Both the position numbers and the translations under genes were made by a program. Below, in pieces: positions 14,046 through 21,433 of a stretch of DNA of 24,656 bases. This stretch comes from a virus. The DNA is taken from the IMG/VR virus record IMGVR_UViG_3300008108_000465, positions 1 through 24,656 of that record, one strand, 5' to 3'. The stretch's first letter is position 1; each line of letters starts with the position of its first letter. The notes under the pieces are model-generated. The model was not told where the DNA came from. It saw only the letters and a list, made by a program, of their open reading frames with translations, and did not search any database.

Positions 14046-14224
14046 ATCATAGAACAACGCACGGCAGTAAAGGCGATATGCCAAGGAAAGTAGATACAGC
14101 TACATACGGTAGCAATTTTGACGATATATTTAGAAAAAAAGATGAAACCAAAACTAAGCATACTAATAGCGACAATACCAGGACGAGAAGAGCAATCAAA
14201 GGCACTAAGCGAAAAACTAGCTAA
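14042..14224 (+). CDS. 60-residue small basic protein, unknown
   Basis: ATG 14042 overlaps the preceding stop (ATGA). The first 33 residues (GSKGDMPRKVDTATY, then GSNFDDIFRKK) look like the small phage proteins that carry a KGDxPRxV...Y..N[FY]DxIF motif. The remaining residues (KDETKTKHTNSDN...) overlap the second GT2 gene for 83 nt in another frame and are compositionally different. This suggests the original gene ended near the A7 run at 14134-14140 and now reads on. Function unknown. Confidence 0.5.
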   Translation: MNHRTTHGSKGDMPRKVDTATYGSNFDDIFRKKDETKTKHTNSDNTRTRRAIKGTKRKTS

Positions 14225-14717
14225 TCAAATTGGAAATCTACCAGTTGAATATCTAATTTTAAGCGATAACCGCAAACGCTCAATCGGGGCTAAACGTCAA
14301 GCCTTATGGGATATAGCCGAGGGCGAATATGCTGCGATGGTCGATGATGACGATGATATTTCTGATAATTATATCGAGGAATTACTTAAAGCTACTGAAA
14401 CGGGTGCGGAGGTTATCACCTTTGAACAACGGGCTATTTATAATGGCTTGGAATCCAAGGTTGTCTTTAAGCTGGGACAGGGCGATCATGCCTTTATTCC
14501 GAATGGTATTACCTTGAGAGATGCGTGGCACGTTTGTGCATGGCGGCTAGATAGGGTTAAAGATTGCCAGTTTCTTTACTGCAATTACGGCGAGGACAAG
14601 GCATGGTCTTTACAGGCACGGCAACAGGCTAGGACTAGCTTTCATATCCCGATGGTCTTACATACCTATAGGCACGATGCGGAAACCACAGCAGCACCAG
14701 AACCTAATGGGGTTTGA
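14142..14717 (+). CDS. Short GT2-family glycosyltransferase
   Basis: The product is 191 residues from ATG 14142, chosen because the GT-A fold begins at once (MKPKLSILIATIPGREEQ). An in-frame ATG 24 nt upstream would add 8 residues. Further motifs are NRKRSIGAKRQALWDIAEGEYAAMVDDDDDIS with the DDD nucleotide-sugar metal site (67-72), and CAWRLDRV followed by YGEDKAWSLQA (149-159), where the ED pair could be the catalytic acid region. It transfers an activated sugar in the cytoplasm, and its acceptor is unknown. It is in one unit with the 743-residue enzyme, so the two probably act on the same glycan. Confidence 0.85.
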   Translation: MKPKLSILIATIPGREEQSKALSEKLANQIGNLPVEYLILSDNRKRSIGAKRQALWDIAEGEYAAMVDDDDDISDNYIEELLKATETGAEVITFEQRAIYNGLESKVVFKLGQGDHAFIPNGITLRDAWHVCAWRLDRVKDCQFLYCNYGEDKAWSLQARQQARTSFHIPMVLHTYRHDAETTAAPEPNGV

Positions 14718-14742
14718 TTTTCGTTAGATTTAAAGCTATGGC
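14714..14742 (+). promoter_or_regulatory. Promoter of connector/tail genes, probable leaderless mRNA
   Basis: TTGATT (14714-14719, overlapping the end of the GT2 gene), a 17-nt spacer containing CGTTAGA, and TATGGC (14737-14742), 6 nt before ATG 14749. The -35 starts exactly 35 nt before the A of the ATG. Confidence 0.5.
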
Positions 14743-14748
14743 TTATCT

Positions 14749-15060
14749 ATGTCTATTCTAACAGATTTCGCGACCAATGCAGCTACATCGGCTTTTGCTA
14801 TTATCGGGGCTGAAACGCTAACCATTGGAGCTAATTCGGTTAGTTGTATATTTAACGAGGCTAACGACAGTAACGAGTTTGATGGGGCTGGATATGAGAA
14901 AACCAAGACTCTAACGGCTGTATTGAAAACCACTAGCCTACCCGCTGGAACGCTACTAGAGAAAAAAGTTACTGCCCGTGGTATCAACTACCGTATTAAA
15001 GGAATTGAAAAAGGCGGAACATTTACGACTTTAAGGCTAGAAACCGATACGAAAGGATGA
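14749..15060 (+). CDS. Head-tail joining protein candidate (FII-like position)
   Basis: The 103-residue protein starts MSILTDFATNAATSAFAIIGAETLTIG and is beta-rich throughout (VLKTTSLPAGTLLEKKVTARGINYRIKGIEKGGTFTTLRLET). Its size, its strands and its position directly ahead of the Z/U/V-like tail genes are those of lambda FII or similar adaptor proteins at the head-tail joint. No catalytic motif is present. Its stop overlaps the next ATG (ATGA, 15057-15060). Confidence 0.55.
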   Translation: MSILTDFATNAATSAFAIIGAETLTIGANSVSCIFNEANDSNEFDGAGYEKTKTLTAVLKTTSLPAGTLLEKKVTARGINYRIKGIEKGGTFTTLRLETDTKG

Positions 15061-15755
15061 GCCGAGTAACTGCTACTATTGATAAAGCTAAACTAGAGAG
15101 GTCTATTAAAAGATACGCCGCTAAAGTAGGCGAGAGCAATGCCCAAGCGGTTATTCGTTGGTCGGTTCAGACTTGTTTGGAAGTAGCTAAATATAACCAG
15201 CCATTCAATGGTAAAGCTTCAGTTCACCGTAACACTATCAGAAAAGATATAAATAACTGCGTAGTTTCTATAAAAGGCAGAACTCCTAGGGGTCAATCAG
15301 CATTAAGAACTACTCAAGAAATAATAGATTGGGTGGATTTAAACCGAATAAAGAGAGGGCGGAGAGTCCCGAAACTTCCAATCCAACAACGTAAAAAGGC
15401 AACCGAATCAATGGTTAATAAGGTTGTAAGGATTAAGATGGAACGGGCAGGTATGGCTCGCGGCGCATGGATTGGGGCAGGGAACGAAATAGGAAGGCAT
15501 CAAAGAGGATCTAACAGGATATCTATTGGAGTTAATCGCTATAAGTTTGCACAAAAGCACACAGGACTAGGTAGGGCTAGGCGACCAATACCAGGATTTA
15601 ACCCTATCGCAGTTATGAAAAACTTAGCACGTCATTCATCTAGCGAATACGTTTTAAGGAAGGATCATATATATTTAGCTATCGCAGACGGGCGTAAAAA
15701 ATGCCTTAATTACTACAGAAAAACCCTAGCAGCAATTAACAGAAGTAAACCATGA
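15057..15755 (+). CDS. Tail completion protein candidate (gpZ-like position)
   Basis: The 232-residue product is very basic (many Arg/Lys, e.g. LNRIKRGRRVPKLPIQQRKKA) with a helical N-terminus (ATIDKAKLERSIKRYAAKVGE), as in the HK97 gp10/gpZ class of tail completion proteins. It follows a joining protein and precedes the gpU-like gene, matching lambda order. AAAGG touches the ATG 15057. It ends in an ATGA overlap. The family assignment rests mostly on order and composition. Confidence 0.55.
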   Translation: MSRVTATIDKAKLERSIKRYAAKVGESNAQAVIRWSVQTCLEVAKYNQPFNGKASVHRNTIRKDINNCVVSIKGRTPRGQSALRTTQEIIDWVDLNRIKRGRRVPKLPIQQRKKATESMVNKVVRIKMERAGMARGAWIGAGNEIGRHQRGSNRISIGVNRYKFAQKHTGLGRARRPIPGFNPIAVMKNLARHSSSEYVLRKDHIYLAIADGRKKCLNYYRKTLAAINRSKP

Positions 15756-16189
15756 GCAATATAAACGAGACATTAAGGTTATGGGTCGAAGGTCAAAAGG
15801 AAAACTATGACTCTCTAACAGATTTCGAGGTAGTAACTATGGGACAGGACGATATTCTTGAGTCTCCGTATATTGCTATTGTTACGACAGGCAGTTCCGA
15901 ACGGGTCGATTCTGGCGTAGTTATGCGTGGCGTAAGTGATTTTGCTGTAGAAGTAATTCTAACAACTATCCCAGTAGAAGAGGATGACGGCGGAACTCTA
16001 GCAGACGATGACAGGCAAGCCGCACTAGACCTTTACCAGATCGTAGCAGATACGGCAGCTATTGATATTCTATCAGAATCCGAATCTTGGCGAGTGTTTG
16101 ACATTCGCCCCGAGGGGTATAATACTGAGTCAAACGATGGGAAACGGGTTACGACCTATCCCTTAACAGTTACCGCTTGTCCAATCTAA
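15752..16189 (+). CDS. Tail terminator candidate (gpU-like)
   Basis: The 145-residue acidic protein has alternating strands and helices (NETLRLWVEGQ, FAVEVILTTIPVEE, AALDLYQIVADTAAIDILSE) ending in a beta segment YPLTVTACPI. Size and position directly before the tail tube gene match gpU, which caps the tail and joins it to the head. It overlaps the previous gene (ATGA). No sequence motif clinches the call. Confidence 0.6.
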   Translation: MSNINETLRLWVEGQKENYDSLTDFEVVTMGQDDILESPYIAIVTTGSSERVDSGVVMRGVSDFAVEVILTTIPVEEDDGGTLADDDRQAALDLYQIVADTAAIDILSESESWRVFDIRPEGYNTESNDGKRVTTYPLTVTACPI

Positions 16190-16201
16190 CTATTTAACTA
16201 T

Positions 16202-16627
16202 ATGTCAGCCACAGTATTTGCAGCCGCTCGATATGGAGCAACAGATGATTCATCCGCAACAGGTCTATTAGTTGGGAATATCAGCTATACCTATTCCTCA
16301 GAGCAAGCATTTGCAAAGAACCACCTTGGATCAGATGTCGGTGCATCTCTTTACAACGAATCAACCGAGATTAGCATTAGCGGCGTAGTTAAAACCAAAG
16401 CAACTGGATTGGTTCCAGATATTGCGGCTGTTTTGACATTGGCTAACAGTTCCGCTGATACTTTGGCGGCAGATAGCAAAAACCTCTTTACAACCCCTAC
16501 CTCTGGTGCAGGTGTTCTCGTAACGGGTGCAACCTTAAACCGCGTAAATAGTGAGTTTGAAAACGGCGAGGTTTCCGCTATCTATAAACCGCTCATCTCA
16601 CTTTCCAGCCCTGCTGTTTTGACGTAA
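16202..16627 (+). CDS. Major tail (tube) protein candidate
   Basis: The 141-residue protein is rich in Ala, Ser, Thr and Val with few charges (SATVFAAARYGATDD, ISISGVVKTKATG, GAGVLVTGATLNRVNSEFENGEVSAIYKPLISL). This is typical of a beta-sandwich tube subunit. It lies between the terminator-like protein and the G/GT chaperone region. Upstream, TATTTA (16191-16196) stands 5 nt before the ATG, which may be the -10 of a leaderless promoter, but no convincing -35 is visible. Confidence 0.7.
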   Translation: MSATVFAAARYGATDDSSATGLLVGNISYTYSSEQAFAKNHLGSDVGASLYNESTEISISGVVKTKATGLVPDIAAVLTLANSSADTLAADSKNLFTTPTSGAGVLVTGATLNRVNSEFENGEVSAIYKPLISLSSPAVLT

Positions 16628-16655
16628 TAATTTAAACTAAGAAATTTAACAAGAT

Positions 16656-17234
16656 ATGAAAAAAACTCCAATCGGAGAGTCTTTTGGCACGGGTGATTTA
16701 AACCTAGCTGCGGCGGTTATGACTATGGGAGTCCCGCCAGAACGAGATGTTGTTAAGTTAATTGCCAGCACGGACGGCAAGGATTATGTTAGGTTTCTAC
16801 TAAGGGACGTATCTATTGACGGCACTTTAAAAACATCCGCTTTAATGGATTCGTGGTCAGATTCGGCTAACCATATTAAAACCTATCCTACTTGCAGTTT
16901 TGGCAAGATTATGTCGTTTATCCTGGCTCGCCCTAGTGATTGCAAAAGCTACATAGAATGGTGCGAATATGCGTGTTCATGGTTAGAAATAAGTATGAAC
17001 CAATGCCGCCAAATGATGATTAAATCGCCCAAGGTATGGGAGACATCGCCTGATTCCGAGCCAGCCTATATTCTAGGATTCATCGCCAATCGTTTCTATT
17101 TATTGGATATGGCTAACAGATTCCGTAAAGATGGTAACTTTGATGTCTACGCCGAGTATGGTAAAGCATCGGCTTTGATATCCGAAAGACTACCAGCTAA
17201 TATGCGTCAATTTCTACTCTCACAATTAAAATAA
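16656..17234 (+). CDS. 192-residue tail-region protein, unknown
   Basis: The product starts MKKTPIGESFGTGDLNLAAAVMTMG and is helical with several Cys and Trp (IEWCEYACSWLEISMNQCRQMM), ending YAEYGKASALISERLPANMRQFLLSQ. No family is recognised. It lies between the tail tube and the G/GT gene, one base before the latter, so it may be another tail assembly factor. A TTGACG (16619-16624) overlaps the end of the previous gene 37 nt before this ATG and could be a weak promoter. Confidence 0.65.
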   Translation: MKKTPIGESFGTGDLNLAAAVMTMGVPPERDVVKLIASTDGKDYVRFLLRDVSIDGTLKTSALMDSWSDSANHIKTYPTCSFGKIMSFILARPSDCKSYIEWCEYACSWLEISMNQCRQMMIKSPKVWETSPDSEPAYILGFIANRFYLLDMANRFRKDGNFDVYAEYGKASALISERLPANMRQFLLSQLK

Positions 17235-17235
17235 T

Positions 17236-17568
17236 ATGAAATACCAAGAATTAAAAAAAGGAACTCTAGGGCTAATCCATTGGCTCAAAAGCACGGCTAA
17301 GAACCCTACTATCCTAATCGGATCTAGCGATCTAAGGGATGTAGCCGAGGTATGCTGGGCTTTTACTTTACCACTAGAGGATATCGAGAAGATGACCCCG
17401 CAAAAGGTTAAATTGGAGGTTAACTCGTTTATGCGTGACCTAACAGCAGATGATTTCCAAGCGTTACAGAATCACGCTGAAAAAGAGATCAAGAAGTTCT
17501 TTAGCACCGATACCCGCCCAAAAAAGCAATCAGCACCTCAACGGGTGCAGAAGAAACGAGCCAAGTAG
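17236..17568 (+). CDS. Tail assembly chaperone, short form (gpG-like)
   Basis: The unshifted product has 110 residues and ends at TAG 17566-17568. It is helical with a C-terminal basic tail (TRPKKQSAPQRVQKKRAK) that lies beyond the frameshift site. In lambda and relatives, G and the frameshifted GT product bind the tape measure and tube protein during tail assembly. The position immediately before the tape measure gene fits. Most ribosomes should make this form. Confidence 0.85.
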   Translation: MKYQELKKGTLGLIHWLKSTAKNPTILIGSSDLRDVAEVCWAFTLPLEDIEKMTPQKVKLEVNSFMRDLTADDFQALQNHAEKEIKKFFSTDTRPKKQSAPQRVQKKRAK

Positions 17569-17804
17569 AGATTTCGCCATTAGCTACGGCTATTCACATT
17601 TTAACCCGTTACGGTCTAACTGCCAGAGAGATTAAATATGACCTAGATATAGAGCTAGCTAATCAGTTGTTGAGTTGCCATTGGATGAGTTTAGGGTTAG
17701 AAGTTGAATATACAACTGACGCTTTAACAAACAAAGTAATAAGACAAAACAGCATCGAGCAAACATCTAAACGTAAAAAAGAATGGCGATTGGAAGTACT
17801 TTAA
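17236..17804 (+). CDS. Tail assembly chaperone, -1 frameshift fusion (gpGT-like)
   Basis: Slipping back one base on A AAA AAG (17520-17526) joins 97 codons of the G frame to 92 codons of the -1 frame, ending at TAA 17802-17804, a 189-residue fusion. The T part (ISTSTGAEETSQVEISPLATA, then HILTRYGLTAREIKYDLDIE, ending KRKKEWRLEVL) has no start of its own and overlaps the tape measure ATG (17783) by 22 nt. The arrangement matches G/GT of long-tailed phages in every respect. Confidence 0.88.
17520..17548 (+). other. Programmed -1 frameshift signal
   Basis: The slippery heptamer A AAA AAG (17520-17526, in the correct phase), a 6-nt spacer, and hairpin GCACC (17533-17537) / GGTGC (17544-17548) with loop TCAACG. 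The G-frame stop TAG is 40 nt downstream of the slip. Confidence 0.9.
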
Positions 17805-19129
17805 AAATTGGGTTTGATGCAACGTCTGTAAAACGTGGCTTAGATGGGCTTGGCAGCGATGTAGCAAAATTTTCATCTAAGATAGCTAAAATGGGTGTAG
17901 CTAGTTTAGCTGCTGGTTTAACCGCATCTGGCGTAGCTATTGTAGCGTTTGCTAAAGGTTCATCCGAGGCTGCCGCTAGCATGGAAACATTGGAAACCCA
18001 ATTCGGAGTATTACTTAAATCTACGGAGGCGGCTAAAAACATGATTGGAGAGTTTCGTAAAGAAGCTATCAAATCTCCATTATCTGTTGAGGATTACGCC
18101 AAAGCGGGTAAAACTTTATTAGCTTTCGGTATGTCATCGGAAAAGGTAATGCCAACTCTTAAAGCATTAGGCGATGTTTCAATGGGTAATTCCGAGCGTT
18201 TTGATTCGCTGGCGTTAGCCTTTGCACAGACCCAAGCCGCTGGTCGTTTAATGGGTCAAGAGGTTCTCCAGTTCATTAACGCTGGATTTAACCCATTACA
18301 ACAGATTTCAAAGAAAACTGGTCAGTCTATGGTTGAGCTTAAAAAGGCTATGGAGGATGGAGCTATTTCAGCCGACATGGTTGCAGAGGCTTTTATGGAC
18401 GCAACTAAAGAGGGCGGCTTATTTTACGGAGCATTGGAAAAAGGATCACAAACCACAGAGGGTAAAATAGCTAAACTTAAAGATACAATCTTTGGTTTAA
18501 AAGTAGCTTTTGGAACTGGATTTAACGAGGGTCTAAAAGATGCCTTAGATGCTAGTAATAATTTCCTGCCACAGTTTGAGAATAACATGAAAATAGCTGG
18601 TCAATATATCGGCACGGCTATTTCGGAGGCAGTCGCTGGGGATGCTAGTAAATTCATTTTGCTTGGGGAAATAATAGGCGAAGGTATAAAAGTTGGTTTG
18701 ATGACAGTATTAAGCAAAGGTGGTTCTGATATATTTAAATTCCTAAGCGGTGCTTTAACCGATGTGGCTAAACTAAATCCACTTATTGCGGCTACTGATA
18801 AATTAACAGGTAGTGGATCTAAAATCCAAAATAAACTATTTGAAGCCGACACATCCACATCATCCATAGCATCAGAGGAATTTGCAATGTCTAGGTTACC
18901 AGCACTACTAAACCAGTTAGGCGGTCAAGCGGCTAAAATAGAAGCCGAAAATGCTCGTAAGGAAGAAATATCTAAGCAAGCAGAATTAGTTAAACAAATA
19001 AAATCTCAAATGTTTGAGGAGTTTGCACCTGGTAGTGGTATAAAACAAACCGTCAGCTTAACTAAGGCTTTGGGTATTTTAATGAGTATTGATAAAAAAC
19101 TAACAACATCACCACCCGCTAAAATGTAA
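17783..19129 (+). CDS. Tail tape measure protein
   Basis: The 448-residue product starts GSTLKIGFDATSVKRGLDGLGSDVAKF. A hydrophobic AKMGVASLAAGLTASGVAIVAFA segment follows (about 35-60), then the characteristic tape measure domain (SPLSVEDYAKAGKTLLAFGMSSEKV, LGDVSMGNSERFDSLALAFAQTQAAGRLMGQEVLQFINAGFNPLQQIS, to about residue 240). The rest is helical. It sets tail length. At roughly 1.5 Å per residue, the family rule, it predicts a short tail of about 65-70 nm. It overlaps the GT frame upstream and shares TAATG with the next gene. Confidence 0.9.
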   Translation: MAIGSTLKIGFDATSVKRGLDGLGSDVAKFSSKIAKMGVASLAAGLTASGVAIVAFAKGSSEAAASMETLETQFGVLLKSTEAAKNMIGEFRKEAIKSPLSVEDYAKAGKTLLAFGMSSEKVMPTLKALGDVSMGNSERFDSLALAFAQTQAAGRLMGQEVLQFINAGFNPLQQISKKTGQSMVELKKAMEDGAISADMVAEAFMDATKEGGLFYGALEKGSQTTEGKIAKLKDTIFGLKVAFGTGFNEGLKDALDASNNFLPQFENNMKIAGQYIGTAISEAVAGDASKFILLGEIIGEGIKVGLMTVLSKGGSDIFKFLSGALTDVAKLNPLIAATDKLTGSGSKIQNKLFEADTSTSSIASEEFAMSRLPALLNQLGGQAAKIEAENARKEEISKQAELVKQIKSQMFEEFAPGSGIKQTVSLTKALGILMSIDKKLTTSPPAKM

Positions 19130-20001
19130 TGAGTGCTAAACTATTTCTAAGTGAATCAATTATTCCGCAGCCAGATTTTGAGGCTACTCAAGAGGAAAAC
19201 GGACAATGGAAAGCCAATCAATCGTTTTTGGTTAAAAAGGGTGATTTTGATAATCTAGCCACTAGACTATTCTTTTCTAGGGGCAAAACACCAACTGATT
19301 TAGACCCAAATAATGACGCTTATTTTAACTTCTTAAAACTCAAGACTACAACGGTAGGAACAGAGGTTGGAGGCTATACAATTATTAGAGTTGAGTTCCA
19401 AGGGTATTCTTACCCGATTGGAGATCCGCCAGAAAACGAAAAATCATATATGACTACGAGTTATCGTGGTTCACTTAAAACAGTCCCAATAACTGAACAT
19501 CCTAAATTCGTAGCAACCTCGGATAGTGAAAAATATATGTTGGGTCTCTTAATGTCTGGTGAATTTACACTAAATGATGATGGATATAGTCTAGGTAGGT
19601 GGATTCATTACGAGTCGGACATTACCACAGAAGAGCCTATAATGAAGCTGGTTACCCTTGAAAATATAGACAACCCTGGTAGTCCATATACATTGGTATC
19701 ATCTGACTCTAGGGATTTAGCTGCACTAATAGCCAAGGGTGTCCGTGATTACGAAGTCGGCACTTATGAATATGTAGTTAGATGGTCAAGTGATGAGCCA
19801 TTACAGGCAACCGATATTGACAAATTGGGCTTGGTCGCAGAACCTCTAGGAAATCCAGTTAAGCCATCGAATGGAACTAGAGAATGGAAACTAGCTACGC
19901 TTAACCAAGAACAAGAGGGAACGGATGAGCCAACTTATACGATTGAGTTAGTTTATCAGTTATCCGACAAAGACGGATGGGATGTTACACTTTACACCTA
20001 A
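19129..20001 (+). CDS. Tail protein after the tape measure, unknown
   Basis: The 290-residue product is acidic and beta-rich (SYMTTSYRGSLKTVPITEHPKFVATSD, GRWIHYESDITTEEP, YEYVVRWSSDEPLQATDIDKLGLVAEP). Its start shares TAATG with the tape measure stop, and the gene is in the place of distal-tail or tail-tip proteins. I recognise no family. Probably a structural component of the tail tip. Confidence 0.65.
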   Translation: MSAKLFLSESIIPQPDFEATQEENGQWKANQSFLVKKGDFDNLATRLFFSRGKTPTDLDPNNDAYFNFLKLKTTTVGTEVGGYTIIRVEFQGYSYPIGDPPENEKSYMTTSYRGSLKTVPITEHPKFVATSDSEKYMLGLLMSGEFTLNDDGYSLGRWIHYESDITTEEPIMKLVTLENIDNPGSPYTLVSSDSRDLAALIAKGVRDYEVGTYEYVVRWSSDEPLQATDIDKLGLVAEPLGNPVKPSNGTREWKLATLNQEQEGTDEPTYTIELVYQLSDKDGWDVTLYT

Positions 20002-20468
20002 TGATAAGAAAACCACAAGTCACGATACCACGCCAACCCAGATCGGGCTTGGATGTTTTAAACTGGGCTAAAGATGTTAACTACGCAATTAGGCAATTAG
20101 CGGCGGCTAGAGAGGATTATATCGGTTTAAAAACAAATAATTCATTTGGCGGAATCAATAAAAACTACACAAGTCACCCTTGGAAATGCTCTGCTAACGG
20201 CGACGCTACGATTTATGTCGGCGAGGGTAGAATACATTCATATCTGGATGGGGATAGTCCAGGTCATAATGCATCTGCTAGCATGGCAGGATTCGGAGAT
20301 TGGGCTGGAGGCAACGTAACAGTCACAGCGGCTACTGGGGTTATTTATGGGAAATTACCTGCTATAAATAGTGTCTCTCCATTGGTTGACATTATAGCTG
20401 ACTCAGCTGGTGAATATGGGGATGTTAATATTATATTATTGAGAACAATGCCAGATCCAGAAACGTAG
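20001..20468 (+). CDS. Tail-tip region protein, unknown
   Basis: I prefer ATG 20001, which shares TAATG with the previous stop and gives MIRKPQVTIPRQPRSGLDVL (155 residues). An in-frame ATG at 19977 would add 8 residues. The product has a short helix (NWAKDVNYAIRQLAAAREDY), then a Gly/Asn-rich beta region (SFGGINKNYTSHPWKCSANGDATIYVGEGRIHSY...). The pattern recalls proteins that bear virion surface strands. It stops at TAG 20466, one of two TAG stops in the window. The 119 nt that follow hold a promoter. Confidence 0.65.
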   Translation: MIRKPQVTIPRQPRSGLDVLNWAKDVNYAIRQLAAAREDYIGLKTNNSFGGINKNYTSHPWKCSANGDATIYVGEGRIHSYLDGDSPGHNASASMAGFGDWAGGNVTVTAATGVIYGKLPAINSVSPLVDIIADSAGEYGDVNIILLRTMPDPET

Positions 20469-20552
20469 CAAGTCTTGAGGCATGACCCAATGCTTTGGAA
20501 CTTTACCCAGTATCTCTAACAATTTTCCTTTAAATTCTAACAGAATTGCGAT

Positions 20553-20581
20553 TTGACTTTTAGCCGTTAGAAAGCAATGAT
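20553..20581 (+). promoter_or_regulatory. Distal-tail promoter, probable leaderless mRNA
   Basis: TTGACT (20553-20558), a 17-nt spacer, AATGAT (20576-20581), then 6 nt and ATG 20588. It is nearly identical in layout and -10 to the head promoter at 7897, with the -35 again 35 nt before the ATG. CTAACAG (20537-20543) lies 9 nt upstream, as at 4464. No Shine-Dalgarno is possible. Confidence 0.62.
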
Positions 20582-20587
20582 TCCGCT

Positions 20588-21433
20588 ATGAGTATTGCAA
20601 ACGCCACGGCTAACTTTGGACTATCGGCAACTGGAACAGTAACCAGACCGAATATATCTGGCAGCGTTATTGTTGGGCAGTCATCGGCTTCGATGGCTTT
20701 AACATCCAGCACTTCTGCCTTCCACGCTCGGCTTTACTTGCAAGATAGCGGTAATGACGCAACTTTAAATACTAACACCTTCGCTACGGCTATTGACTCC
20801 AATGCGGCGGTCGCGGCTACTGGAACGCTAACCTTAACGGGTCAACCCACAGCGGCTCAAACCGTAACCATTGGCAGCACAGTATATACCTTTAGGGCTA
20901 CTACTGTCCCAGCGGCTTTTGACGTTCTAATTGGTGCAACCGCATCGGATAGCTTGGACAACCTTATTTCAGCAATCAACGCATCTGCTGGGGCTGGAAC
21001 TACCTACGGCACAGGCACTACGGGTCATCCTACGGTCGGTGCGGCTGCTGGGGCTGGTGATACCATGACTTTAACCGCTGATACGGCTGGAGAGGCTGGA
21101 AACGCCATTGCAACCACCGAAACGTTAACCAACGGTAGCTTTGGGGCTGTAACGCTTACAGGCGGGGCTGAGGCTAACGTATGGGAAGGTGCAGCCAGCA
21201 ACTACCAAGGCGATGCCTATGGAACTAATACATCTATTCACGGCTTACTGGTCTATTGCGTAAGCGGCAAGGTTGTAGTTTCTAACAGCACCAGCCTAGT
21301 CATTCCAGTTACGGCTGGATCTAAAGCACTTATTTCCTGCCCAACTGCCATTTCCGAGCTACTAGCAACTTTAACGTTCTTAGCCGCTGCAAACGATACA
21401 GAAGTCTACATTACCTGCCTTGGCGTAGTATGA
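20588..21433 (+). CDS. Virion surface protein with an inserted Ala/Gly/Thr-rich domain
   Basis: The product is 281 residues. Residues about 77-195 form a domain widespread in phage structural proteins: ATGTLTLTGQPTAAQTVTIG, STVYTFRATTVP, GATASDSLDNLISAINAS, then GAGDTMTLTADTAGEAGNAIATTETL. The flanking parts (MSIANATANFGLSATGTVTRP; VYCVSGKVVVSNSTSLVIPV) are beta-rich and join well across the insert. It has very few charged residues. Likely a tail or capsid decoration protein in the unit with the fibre genes. It ends in an ATGA overlap with the next gene. Confidence 0.65.
   Translation: MSIANATANFGLSATGTVTRPNISGSVIVGQSSASMALTSSTSAFHARLYLQDSGNDATLNTNTFATAIDSNAAVAATGTLTLTGQPTAAQTVTIGSTVYTFRATTVPAAFDVLIGATASDSLDNLISAINASAGAGTTYGTGTTGHPTVGAAAGAGDTMTLTADTAGEAGNAIATTETLTNGSFGAVTLTGGAEANVWEGAASNYQGDAYGTNTSIHGLLVYCVSGKVVVSNSTSLVIPVTAGSKALISCPTAISELLATLTFLAAANDTEVYITCLGVV

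Noticed and set aside
14118-14141. Upstream ATG for the short GT2 (8 extra residues)
   Set aside because: The GT-A fold begins at the 14142 Met, and the extra residues lie in the end of the preceding small gene.
14133-14141. +1 slippage at the A7 run fusing the 60-residue ORF to the GT2
   Set aside because: A +1 shift on a plain A run is not a usual signal, and the GT2 has its own good start just after.
16619-16650. Possible further leaderless promoter before the 16656 gene
   Set aside because: TTGACG is 37 nt before the ATG, but no -10 matches at a normal spacing; too weak to list as a feature.
17566-17568. G-frame stop as TAG recoding instead of frameshift
   Set aside because: The zero frame meets another stop soon after, while the -1 frame stays open for 92 codons from an ideal slip site.
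20466-20519. Readthrough of TAG 20466 adding 17 codons
   Set aside because: TAG is rare as a stop here (two cases), but no suppressor tRNA or readthrough context is visible and the extension has no recognisable pattern.
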